Part shown: positions 55,178 through 62,781 of the stretch, piece by piece
Position numbering within the stretch: position 1 is the first letter of the stretch
Layout: each line of letters starts with the position of its first letter
Notes under the pieces: generated by a model
Told to the model about the DNA's origin: nothing
Seen by the model: the letters and a program-made list of their open reading frames with translations, nothing else
Database searches by the model: none
Program-made: the position numbers and the translations under genes
DNA from: an uncultured Candidatus Saccharibacteria bacterium
GTDB lineage: Bacteria; Patescibacteriota; Saccharimonadia; Saccharimonadales; Saccharimonadaceae
Reading direction: 5' to 3'
Length of the DNA: 64,000 bases
NCBI GenBank assembly: GCA_937990725.1
Contig: CALKQS010000014.1
Coordinates: 62,001-126,000 of the forward strand

Positions 55178-55415
55178 ACAGAGTTACCCCTCCTTGTTAC
55201 TGATTATATTACGATCATACTACGAACATTCATTAAACACAAGCTTTTTGAGCACAGATGTACGACGAATTTTTTAGATGGTATGATGCTGGCGATATGG
55301 GCAAAAGAGCTAGGGTATTTGCCAAAATAACAATATACTGCGCACTGCCACCTCGGTTGATCGTTTGATACGGCGAGAATAACCGGGCAGTGCAATACCT
55401 ATCTCTTGATTGTGG

Positions 55416-56231
55416 CTAATTATTAATCCGCCGAGCTTGCATCGACCCTCGGGCGTGAATGGTCTGGCCAGTGCTGAGGGCGGCAATATCCACTGTGGCA
55501 GAGACGACGGTGGTGCTATCGTTTGGCGTGGTGCTGGCCGCTTGATTAAAGCCCGTTGCATAGCCAAAGCGAACACTTGATACATTATTCGCCACGCGTG
55601 TATCGAGCGCTTTGCAGGGGCCACCAGTGTAGTTGCAAGTGCTCTGCTGCCAAGGCTGGCCGCACATCGTGTTGTTGCTGGGGTTGGTAGTATTAAATTC
55701 GTACTGGCTTGGCACGATAGTCCGCCGCCAGAGGGTAGTGCCCTGCACAAAGTAGACGATTTTGACGGTGAGAGGATTGTTTGTGCGGTAGAGCTTGGCG
55801 GCAAGCTCGGCTTGAGTGCGACAGGGGCTGGCTTGGCTGTTGAGGTAAATCAGTTCGCGCTGAGGGTCGGAGGGGTTGCGATCGGTGGCGTATTGGGTAA
55901 GGATTAAGACGTTATCACCCGCAAAGTGTTGTGCCCAGTTAGCCGCGACGGCTTTGCTCTCGACCTTTGTCGCCAGGCGCACGTCTTGCTCGATTTGGTC
56001 GAGCGCATCTTCCATAGCATACGTGAGTGCACCACGCTGATTAGAGATAACAATCGAGCTCAGCAACCCCACCAGGGCGGCAACCAACACACCAACCACT
56101 ACCACGATGATCGGAATCACCACCAGCATTTCCACCACCGTGAAGCCGCGCTGCTGGTGCTGTGTAGGGTAAATATGGCGGATGAGTTGCTGCATCTGCT
56201 CTCGGATATTAGTGACTGCTGAGAATCGCAT
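55416..56231 (-). CDS. minor prepilin / pseudopilin (third in operon)
   Basis: 271 residues from ATG 56231, which has GGAGG seven bases upstream and overlaps the previous gene by 23 bases. The leader of about 29 residues is long, then RGFTVVEMLVVIPIIVVVVG. The large globular domain (over 220 residues) has several Cys. PilW/PilX-like in layout. Confidence 0.85.
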   Translation of the reverse strand: MRFSAVTNIREQMQQLIRHIYPTQHQQRGFTVVEMLVVIPIIVVVVGVLVAALVGLLSSIVISNQRGALTYAMEDALDQIEQDVRLATKVESKAVAANWAQHFAGDNVLILTQYATDRNPSDPQRELIYLNSQASPCRTQAELAAKLYRTNNPLTVKIVYFVQGTTLWRRTIVPSQYEFNTTNPSNNTMCGQPWQQSTCNYTGGPCKALDTRVANNVSSVRFGYATGFNQAASTTPNDSTTVVSATVDIAALSTGQTIHARGSMQARRINN

Positions 56232-56616
56232 GGCGAACCTCCGATTGGCTAGAGCCTTGCCCATAGCGCACCGTTACCGATACACGGCTTATCTGTGGTG
56301 CGGTAGTGCTATAGGGGCAATCAACGACAATAGTAGCACTAACAGGCTGAGGTAAGCCATCGGTATCGAGTGAGTGGTCAGTCGTGAGATTGCGATTAGC
56401 CGCGCGGTTTGTGCACGGCGTTGGTGTGCCATCGCCAACTTCGCGGCGGAGCAGCTCATACCCCACAATGCTTGCCTTGGCATCACGATTGGCCTCCGTT
56501 GCGCTCTGGATCGTCACAATATACAGCTGATAAAGCGTCCCAATAAAGAGCACGCCCAGCACCATCGTCACCAACATCTCTACTAAGGTAAAGCCAGCAT
56601 CTGGACTATGCTTCAT
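56209..56616 (-). CDS. minor prepilin (second in operon)
   Basis: 135 residues: MKHSPDAGFTLVEMLVTMVL, cleavage after Gly8 and Glu at +5, then TM stem and a small domain. It overlaps the upstream pilin gene as ATGA and the downstream one by 23 bases, so the three are translationally coupled. Confidence 0.88.
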   Translation of the reverse strand: MKHSPDAGFTLVEMLVTMVLGVLFIGTLYQLYIVTIQSATEANRDAKASIVGYELLRREVGDGTPTPCTNRAANRNLTTDHSLDTDGLPQPVSATIVVDCPYSTTAPQISRVSVTVRYGQGSSQSEVRHAILSSH

Positions 56617-57131
56617 TGGTGGTTGCTCGTGATGGTTATCGTTACTGTTGGTGCGCGCTCTAGCCGGTAGTAGAGGAAGAAACGGCTACACTCTTGACTG
56701 GTGGTGACGCAGAGCGAGCCATCGCGGGCGCGCGGCTCGTAGACGAAGCGATCGACTGACGCACTGTCTTTGCTAATGCCATTGCTTGGCGACTGGACAA
56801 AGAGCGCTTGCTGCCCACTGCGCGATGGATATTGATAGCTATCCTCAGACAGTCCAGGGAGGATATGGCGAATTGCCGTGCCATTAAGCGAGGTCAAAAA
56901 CTGCTCGGCCGACGGGTAGCGGTGGCCTTGCTCGCCCGACGTACCAGTTGCATCGCCGTTGTAGAAGGATTCAAGGCTGCGCGCCACCGTCTCTACAGTG
57001 GTGGTGCGGGCAGTATCGCGCGAGGAGCGCTGCGCATTATTGAGCGTCACCACGCCCAGCACTAGCAGCACCAGCATGATTGCCAGCACAATAATAATTT
57101 CCACGATTGTATACCCGCGTCGTACCCTCAT
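56613..57131 (-). CDS. minor prepilin (first in operon)
   Basis: 172 residues from ATG 57131: MRVRRGYTIVEIIIVLAIML, a class III signal with Gly6 and Glu at +5. The outer domain has a Cys pair near the end. The longer frame to 57308 is rejected because it would bury the signal. First gene of the pilin operon. Confidence 0.88.
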   Translation of the reverse strand: MRVRRGYTIVEIIIVLAIMLVLLVLGVVTLNNAQRSSRDTARTTTVETVARSLESFYNGDATGTSGEQGHRYPSAEQFLTSLNGTAIRHILPGLSEDSYQYPSRSGQQALFVQSPSNGISKDSASVDRFVYEPRARDGSLCVTTSQECSRFFLYYRLERAPTVTITITSNHQ

Positions 57132-57596
57132 GCAATTAGCATAAGGGTTTTGGGGTAAAAGTGCAAGAGGTGAGAAGTCGAATTGAGCTGAATCGCGGCC
57201 TACTTTGCCCCAATTGCACCCATGATTTATCGACGAAAGGATAAGAAAGGGGTGTCTAAAGGAACGGTATTCAAGACTCTTTAACACTATTTCGTTATGT
57301 AGGTGCAATGTTAATCGTCACCACACTAAGGAGTGCTTTGGCTCATACGAGAATGAACACCTCGTTAGATTATGTATTTTGGCACAGAACTCCTAGCCTA
57401 ATGAGGTGAAATTCCGTGACTGTTTGAGAGGAAAGAAAGTGTGAAGCTGGCAGAGAATAGAGCAAATGCAGCCAAAAAAATACTCAAGAATACGTATCTA
57501 CCTTGCCTGCTTGACTACATCTATATCACAAAAACTATTGATTAACAGGGGTAAATAGATAAGATTATGTGCAGATGTTATACACTATTTGACTCG
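57132..57596. other. non-coding stretch
   Basis: About 465 bases between the minor-pilin operon start and the end of murB, with no supportable gene. Confidence 0.45.
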
Positions 57597-58625
57597 TTAC
57601 ACCGCTGGCATCTCGAGTGGTTCTTGCACAATGGTGATGCCGAATTTTTCCTCTACCGTGCGAATAATCTCCTCGCGAGCGGCAGCAAGATCGTGGTAGC
57701 TGGTAGCCGATTGATTGATGAGCACGACTGCATTCTTATCGTGCACCTTCATGCCGTGGAGGACGCTGCCTTTGAGCCCCGCTTGCTCGATGAGCCAGCC
57801 CGACGGCACCTTGACGCGCCCATCGGGCAGCGCATAGTGCGGTACTGTGGGGTAGTGCTGCTGGAGCTGAGCAAATGCCTCGCTGGAAATAATCGCGTTT
57901 TTGAAGAACGAGCCAGTATTGGGGAGCTTGGCGGGGTCGGGTAGCTTATTAGCGCGGATCGTCATGACGGCCTGGCGAATGTCTTGCGGGGTAGGCTCTG
58001 CTATAGCGTGGGTGGTGAGATAATCTTGAACGGCTTGGTAGAAGGGTGGCTGCGGCAAACCCTTGCGCAGGCGGAGCGTTATGCTTGTGATGATATATCG
58101 CCCCATCTCGCGGCCCCGGAAAATGCTGTGCCGGTACGAAAACTCGCAGTCGGCGGCACTCAGCGACACAAACCGCTCTTGCTGGCGATCGTACGCCTCA
58201 AGCGAGACAAGTGTATCGGCAATCTCCTGCCCATACGCACCAACGTTTTGCACTGGCGCAGCGCCCGCTGTACCTGGGATAGCCGATAGTGCCTCAATGC
58301 CACTCAGGCCACTAGCTACTGTCTTGGCCACGACATCATCGAGAATCTCTCCTGCACCAATGATGATTGTTGTCGATTCGGCATCCTCAGCAATGACCGA
58401 GAAGCCTGGGATACGGTTACGCGCTACAATGCCAGCAAAGCCGCTGTCTTGAGCTAGAGTGTTGCTTCCGCCGCCAAGGACAAAGAGCTCGGCCTGCTGC
58501 TGGCGGGCCATCGTGCACACTGCCACGACATCATCATTGGTATAGAGGTCGACCATAGTATGAGCGTTGCCGCCAAGCTGCATCGTCAAATATGGTTTGA
58601 GTGAAACGTCAGTACGAATATCCAT
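57597..58625 (-). CDS. murB: UDP-N-acetylenolpyruvoylglucosamine reductase
   Basis: 342-residue flavoenzyme of the next step after MurA. LGGGSNTLAQDSGF, ALSAIPGTAGAAPVQNVGAYGQ and CEFSYRHSIFR show FAD binding and the type I active site. PNTGSFFKNAIIS contains the catalytic Ser, and EEKFGI near the end the Glu. The ATG at 58625 lies six bases after TATATT, and TTGCAG is 17 bases upstream of that. The spacer carries the same dyad as the murA promoter. Confidence 0.95.
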   Translation of the reverse strand: MDIRTDVSLKPYLTMQLGGNAHTMVDLYTNDDVVAVCTMARQQQAELFVLGGGSNTLAQDSGFAGIVARNRIPGFSVIAEDAESTTIIIGAGEILDDVVAKTVASGLSGIEALSAIPGTAGAAPVQNVGAYGQEIADTLVSLEAYDRQQERFVSLSAADCEFSYRHSIFRGREMGRYIITSITLRLRKGLPQPPFYQAVQDYLTTHAIAEPTPQDIRQAVMTIRANKLPDPAKLPNTGSFFKNAIISSEAFAQLQQHYPTVPHYALPDGRVKVPSGWLIEQAGLKGSVLHGMKVHDKNAVVLINQSATSYHDLAAAREEIIRTVEEKFGITIVQEPLEMPAV

Positions 58626-58631
58626 AGGTAT

Positions 58632-58660
58632 AATATATCACCCATGATATATATCTGCAA
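58632..58660 (-). promoter_or_regulatory. murB promoter with the murA-type dyad operator
   Basis: -35 TTGCAG (58660-58655), -10 TATATT (58637-58632), spacer 17. The dyad ATATATCA-CCCA-TGATATAT lies at 58633-58652, the same half-sites and spacing as at murA. Confidence 0.75.
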
Positions 58661-58890
58661 GCCGATCCAGCCTGAATCTGTATAATAAAAAACGACGCCA
58701 CCCAGAGGTTTAAACATATTGCAAGCGACGATACTACCGAAGCCAGTAGATTGAGGTATTTATAAGGAGTATATCCAAGAGCAGGGCTAGCCCTTATAGT
58801 ATATAAACGAACAAAGAGACTGCGTACCGATAAAAGTAACACGAGAGAGCGATGAGGCAAATTCGGCTAGGCCACAGAGCTTAGCAATGG

Positions 58891-59721
58891 CTACTTCTTG
58901 CTAGACTCGACTGTTGCCTGCGCTGCTTGGATAACGTGGTCGATCATTACAGCGATAGTGAGAGGGCCCACGCCGCCTTTTTCTGGGGTGAGAGTGACGT
59001 CGCTGCGCTGGCGCAGGCTTGGGTCAACATCGCCAACGATAACACCACCTTCGCTTGCTGTGCCAGCATCAACTACCACTGCACCTGTTTTGACCATATC
59101 TGTTGTAATGAGATGGGGCTGGCCAGTAGCGGTAACGACGATGTCGCTTGTGGCGATGACCTCTGTAGTATTGGGTGTTTGACGGTCACACACCGTCACA
59201 GCCAAGCCACGGTCGCGCCACAGCCGCTCCAGTGGTGCGCCTACTAACCGCCCTCGCCCAATGATGGCGAGCTGCTTATCGTCGAGGCTAATGTTGTAAC
59301 CTGCCAGTAGCCAATCGATCGCTTGTGCTGTTGCTGGCGTATAGGCAGCTTGCGGGCCACTCAGGCCATCGACATCCTTGGCGGGGGAGATGCGCTGAAC
59401 GATGGCGTCTGTTTGTGACGGATCGTTGAGCGGCAGTTGGACGATGATACCGTGAATGTGTGGGTCATTATTTGCTCGGTCGATCGCAGCCGGCATATCT
59501 GCCTCGGCAGTTGGCGCTACCTCTGTCTCAACGAGAATATCGGCGGCGTAGGCTTGCTTGTAGCGCACGTAGGCATTGATTGGCCCTGATGCGTCGAGCG
59601 GGGTGATAATGAGCAGCTTGGGGGTGATGCTATGCGCTTGGCGTAGGTGGCGCACTTGGCGGGCTTGGCGCTGCTTGATGAAGCTGGCAAGCTCGCGGCC
59701 GTTGAGTGATGAAGTGGGCAT
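58891..59721 (-). CDS. folD: methylenetetrahydrofolate dehydrogenase/cyclohydrolase FolD
   Basis: 276 residues. YVRYKQAYA carries the catalytic Lys; VQLPLND, DVDGLS, AIIGRGRLVGAPLERL (NADP site) and TPEKGGVGPLTIAVM are FolD motifs. It links methylene- and formyl-tetrahydrofolate, with GlyA as partner and tRNA-fMet formylation as one use. GAAAGGA precedes the ATG. Confidence 0.94.
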   Translation of the reverse strand: MPTSSLNGRELASFIKQRQARQVRHLRQAHSITPKLLIITPLDASGPINAYVRYKQAYAADILVETEVAPTAEADMPAAIDRANNDPHIHGIIVQLPLNDPSQTDAIVQRISPAKDVDGLSGPQAAYTPATAQAIDWLLAGYNISLDDKQLAIIGRGRLVGAPLERLWRDRGLAVTVCDRQTPNTTEVIATSDIVVTATGQPHLITTDMVKTGAVVVDAGTASEGGVIVGDVDPSLRQRSDVTLTPEKGGVGPLTIAVMIDHVIQAAQATVESSKK

Positions 59722-59784
59722 AAGGTGTAGTCCTTTCGTAAATACGTAATTAATACTTAGGTGATAAGTGCCTCTATAGCAAAC

Positions 59785-59808
59785 AGTCCTCTGGCAATAC
59801 CGAGGACT
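59785..59808 (-). terminator. terminator after tRNA-Lys
   Basis: AGTCCTC...GAGGACT hairpin in the minus direction with a T-rich tail. Confidence 0.75.
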
Positions 59809-59816
59809 ACATACTA

Positions 59817-59893
59817 TGGAGGGCCAGGAGGGGCTCGAACCCTCGACACCCTGCTTAAGAGGCAGGTGCTCTAACCAGCTGAGCTACTGGCCC
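59817..59893 (-). tRNA. tRNA-Lys (CTT)
   Basis: Acceptor GGGCCAG/CTGGCCC, anticodon loop CTCTTAA giving CTT, encoded CCA. Confidence 0.95.
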
Positions 59894-60069
59894 ATGTCGT
59901 GTCTGCACTACCCGTGCAAAGCCCTTTTACTATAGCGGATAGCCTGGGGTTCTGTCAAGAGGCGGCGAGGTGAATTAAAAAGCTCTTTTGCTGCGGCGTG
60001 TGCGCTTGCTTGTCTTTTTGCCAAAAACGCATTACCATGGAGCGAGAGAGTTTAATCGGGAGAATAGCA

Positions 60070-60621
60070 ATGGCAAACGAACAACCTACAGCACAACCAA
60101 CACCACCAACTGAGGCAGCACCGCACACAGCTCCAGCTGCCAGCCAACCAGCAGTACCAGCCGCTGCGCCTGCGCCGGTTGATACTTCACCGCGCAACTA
60201 CTTGGCGGTTGTCGCTCTCGCTGCGTTTATGGGGCAGTACGGCTTGGCTCGTTGGTATCGTGGTGATGAGCTGGGCAAGATCCGCTTTTGGATTGCGGTC
60301 GGCTGTACGGTAACATCGGTTGTGCCGTATGTTAATATTGTTTCGATGTTGGGGCTGTCTGTCTTGTTTGTCTGGGGTATCGTCGACTTCTTCTTGCTGA
60401 CGAGTACCACAGCAGATGCAAACGGTACGCCATATGTTGCGACCGAGCGTGACAAGACGTGGGCGCAAGGGCTTAAGATCGCCTACATTGTTGGTCTTGT
60501 CTTGGCAGCAGTGGCGATTGTTGTCTTCTTGATCTTGCTGGCAGCTGGGGTGGTTGTGCTGTGGGACACAACAAACACAACTAGGCCGATGCGGTCATCG
60601 ACATACTATTATCCTCGTTAA
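60070..60621 (+). CDS. TM2-domain-like membrane protein
   Basis: 183 residues. A Pro/Ala/Thr-rich N-terminal tail (about 45 residues), then LAVVALAAFMGQYGLARWYR, a TM2-like two-helix unit with the GxxGxxRxYxG-type turn, and one or two more TM helices at about 130-160. GGGAGA precedes ATG 60070; in-frame upstream starts are rejected. Role of TM2 proteins in bacteria is not established. Confidence 0.75.
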   Translation: MANEQPTAQPTPPTEAAPHTAPAASQPAVPAAAPAPVDTSPRNYLAVVALAAFMGQYGLARWYRGDELGKIRFWIAVGCTVTSVVPYVNIVSMLGLSVLFVWGIVDFFLLTSTTADANGTPYVATERDKTWAQGLKIAYIVGLVLAAVAIVVFLILLAAGVVVLWDTTNTTRPMRSSTYYYPR

Positions 60622-60649
60622 TAGCGGTTGTAGCAGTAGTGCAACAAAA

Positions 60650-60677
60650 GGGGCTGGCAGCGCGCTAGCCCTTTTTT
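60650..60677 (+). terminator. terminator after the TM2 gene
   Basis: GGGGCT...AGCCC stem-loop followed by T6. Confidence 0.82.
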
Positions 60678-60718
60678 GTGTAGTGCGGCCACAAAATGAA
60701 TAGCAAATAGTGCCGTAT

Positions 60719-60743
60719 AAAGAAACCCAGACCAAGCTGGGTG
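60719..60743 (-). terminator. terminator after tRNA-Arg (TCG)
   Basis: ACCCAG-CTTGGT-CTGGGT followed by TTTCTTT in the minus direction. Confidence 0.78.
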
Positions 60744-60757
60744 ATATGGAACAGAAC

Positions 60758-60834
60758 TGGTACACCCGGCAGGATTCGAACCTGCGGCCACTTGGTTCGA
60801 AGCCAAGTACTCTAATCCGCTGAGCTACGGGTGC
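60758..60834 (-). tRNA. tRNA-Arg (TCG)
   Basis: Acceptor GCACCCG/CGGGTGT with G1-U72 wobble, anticodon stem-loop TTGGC-TTCGAA-GCCAA giving TCG, encoded CCA. Confidence 0.93.
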
Positions 60835-60960
60835 GTGCTGCCTCTATTGTACCACCACTGGCATGAGATGCCAAACTGCCTGCCTGAGAATACACTCTAG
60901 GGAGTGGTGGGACTGAGGGATTGGATGGTATTATATAAAAATAAGAACGAGGAGCTTGGG

Positions 60961-61503
60961 ATGTATAAAGAATACAAGATAGATTGGGCACAATTACGTA
61001 CTGCTGACAACGAGAATCCGCAGATTCTTCCAGGCGCGATATGGAACATGCTTCACGCTACCAAAGAAGAATTTGCTGATGACGCATATTGGAAGATAGA
61101 GGGAAATGCCTTCTTCCAACGCAATCTATATCAGGCTACCGAACCAGTAACCACCATCGTCACAAACGAGATACATCTTGGAAACTTTAATATACTAGGT
61201 CTCGGATTTGCTCTCGACCTCCTTGTTGAAATCGCCTGCGGCTGGTCAGCACCATCAGAAAAAGAACAAGGCAATGCTGACCTAGCTAACCGCTGCCGAG
61301 AGAAGATCCGCGCCATCATGCCAGACCTTTACCGACTTGCCGAGACACAAACTGACCAGCGCGTCCTGCAGGGGATAGTCGATCTGACGGACGAACTCGA
61401 ACCCAGCAAGCAGCAGCGAGCAAAATTATTTTCCGTTATTACACAGCATGTGCGTGACCGATGCTTTATTGAGGCAACAGTGCGCAATTTGCGTCTTGAT
61501 TAA
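60961..61503 (+). CDS. HEAT-repeat-like hypothetical protein
   Basis: 180 residues. The pattern IDWAQL...ILPGAIWNML...DAYWKIEGNAFFQRNLYQAT followed by helices resembles small HEAT-like proteins (motif L..NI.HQGT.Y.AT..) often found near toxin or immunity loci. Start 60961 has GAGGAG at a good distance. Function not known; the immunity link is only a family impression. Confidence 0.6.
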   Translation: MYKEYKIDWAQLRTADNENPQILPGAIWNMLHATKEEFADDAYWKIEGNAFFQRNLYQATEPVTTIVTNEIHLGNFNILGLGFALDLLVEIACGWSAPSEKEQGNADLANRCREKIRAIMPDLYRLAETQTDQRVLQGIVDLTDELEPSKQQRAKLFSVITQHVRDRCFIEATVRNLRLD

Positions 61504-61593
61504 AACTTACCTGGTGAGTATTTCACATGTGAAAGTCTGATATATATAATATAGATATTTCGTCATACGATGATTGTGAATAGCGGAGGGGTT

Positions 61594-62372
61594 ATGAAGA
61601 TGCATCAGCAGCCAAAATATAAACGAGTAAAAAATGGCATTATGTTGGTATTGTTATTATTGGGTTGGTTGGTGCTGGTGGCTATATCGGGTGGTCTACA
61701 TATCAGAGCTATCAAACTCATCGTATCTATTTGGCTGGAGAGTCTGTCGCTATGTCTGATCTAACTATACAAATCACGAAAGCAGAATTTAAGCCAGTTA
61801 ATGTGCCACTTGATAAAGAGTCAATTGCTAAATATGGTGACCTTAATACACAAGAAAACTGTGAAACACAGTCAAGAATAAAAACTTGGAGCGGGAGAGA
61901 TGACAAGTGGTATCAGGATGGACCGTCGGACTACAATATTTGTGTGAGACGCAATAGCTCACGAGATGCGATCAATACTTATGCGAAACATAATAATCAG
62001 TTCGTTGTTGATTACACTATCACTGCACGAAATACTGTCGATACGTGACAGCTTCACATTGCACTGATACCCGATAGCGGGCGCAAGCTTGATGAGCAAG
62101 TCGATGCGCTCAATGCTAATCAATTCTTCCCGGGTAGTGCACAACACAAGAATTCAACCATGATGACTATTGGAGCTCCTGGGCCAACATACACTCCTGA
62201 GTATAGCCTACCATATAAACCATATCACGTAAGTAACATAGGCAGTGAGATACATCAAGGTATCAAACGGAGTGGCTATGCATATACAGACGTGCGGACA
62301 TCCGAGCATACTGTAGATGTGAAAATAACATATAAGAATGAGGCACGCATTATACGAGTAATGCGGTCATAA
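61594..62372 (+). pseudogene. membrane-anchored protein gene broken by a frameshift and a stop
   Basis: From ATG 61594 (GGAGG upstream) the frame gives MKMHQQPKYKRVKNGIMLV and enters a TM helix, but the better continuation (IVIIGLVGAGGYIGWSTYQSY) is in another frame. That frame runs to an in-frame TGA at 62046-62048 and then resumes QLHIALIPDSGRKLDEQVDA to the TAA at 62372. So one frameshift and one nonsense codon split an original protein of about 255 residues: one TM helix plus an outer domain. Not recognised. Sequencing error is possible for one lesion, less so for both. Confidence 0.7.
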
Positions 62373-62373
62373 A

Positions 62374-62757
62374 CTATATTATCACCCCACGCTCCGCCAA
62401 AGCCTCCTCTACTCGTTTAACGACTTGGCTGGGAGTGAGCTCGGCTTTGACAATGTAGCTATGAACACCAAGGTGCTGGAGCTTTTTGGGCGCTTCTTCG
62501 TGACCAAGGTTAGTGAGGACGATAACTGGGATGACCTTACCCCATGAGTAAGCGCGAATGTGCTCGAGCGTGTCTGCGCCATTGAGGTGGGGCATCTGGA
62601 GGTCGAGGAGGATTATGTCGGGGTGAGTTCGTTGCACGAGCATGATGCCGGCTTTGCCATCGCCTGCAACTTCCACCGCAAAGCCAGCCGCTTCGAACTT
62701 CATGCGGTACATTTGGCTGATGGTTTGGTCGTCTTCGATGATGGCAATTTTAACCAT
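62374..62757 (-). CDS. single-domain response regulator
   Basis: 127 residues. IAIIEDDQTI (acidic pocket), PDIILLDLQMP (phospho-acceptor Asp), VIVLTN (Thr) and YIVKAELTP (Lys) complete a CheY-type receiver. No output domain, so it acts by protein contact or phosphotransfer. ATG 62757 lies seven bases after TATTAT. The kinase gene is divergent, 24 bases away. Confidence 0.92.
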   Translation of the reverse strand: MVKIAIIEDDQTISQMYRMKFEAAGFAVEVAGDGKAGIMLVQRTHPDIILLDLQMPHLNGADTLEHIRAYSWGKVIPVIVLTNLGHEEAPKKLQHLGVHSYIVKAELTPSQVVKRVEEALAERGVII

Positions 62758-62781
62758 TTGCTTTATAATAGCAGGTGTAGC
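62758..62781. promoter_or_regulatory. shared divergent promoter of response regulator and kinase
   Basis: Only 24 bases separate the two ATGs. TTTATAATA at about 62762-62770 provides TATAAT for the kinase and TATTAT for the regulator on opposite strands, so the two -10 boxes overlap. Confidence 0.6.

Noticed and set aside
57132..57308. N-terminal extension of the first minor pilin to 57308
   Set aside because: It would place the class III signal 60 residues inside the protein; ATG 57131 gives a normal six-residue leader.
62046..62048. TGA recoding (genetic code 25 as in Gracilibacteria/SR1)
   Set aside because: Many intact genes here end in TGA and no conserved glycine position is interrupted elsewhere; only this broken gene has an internal TGA.
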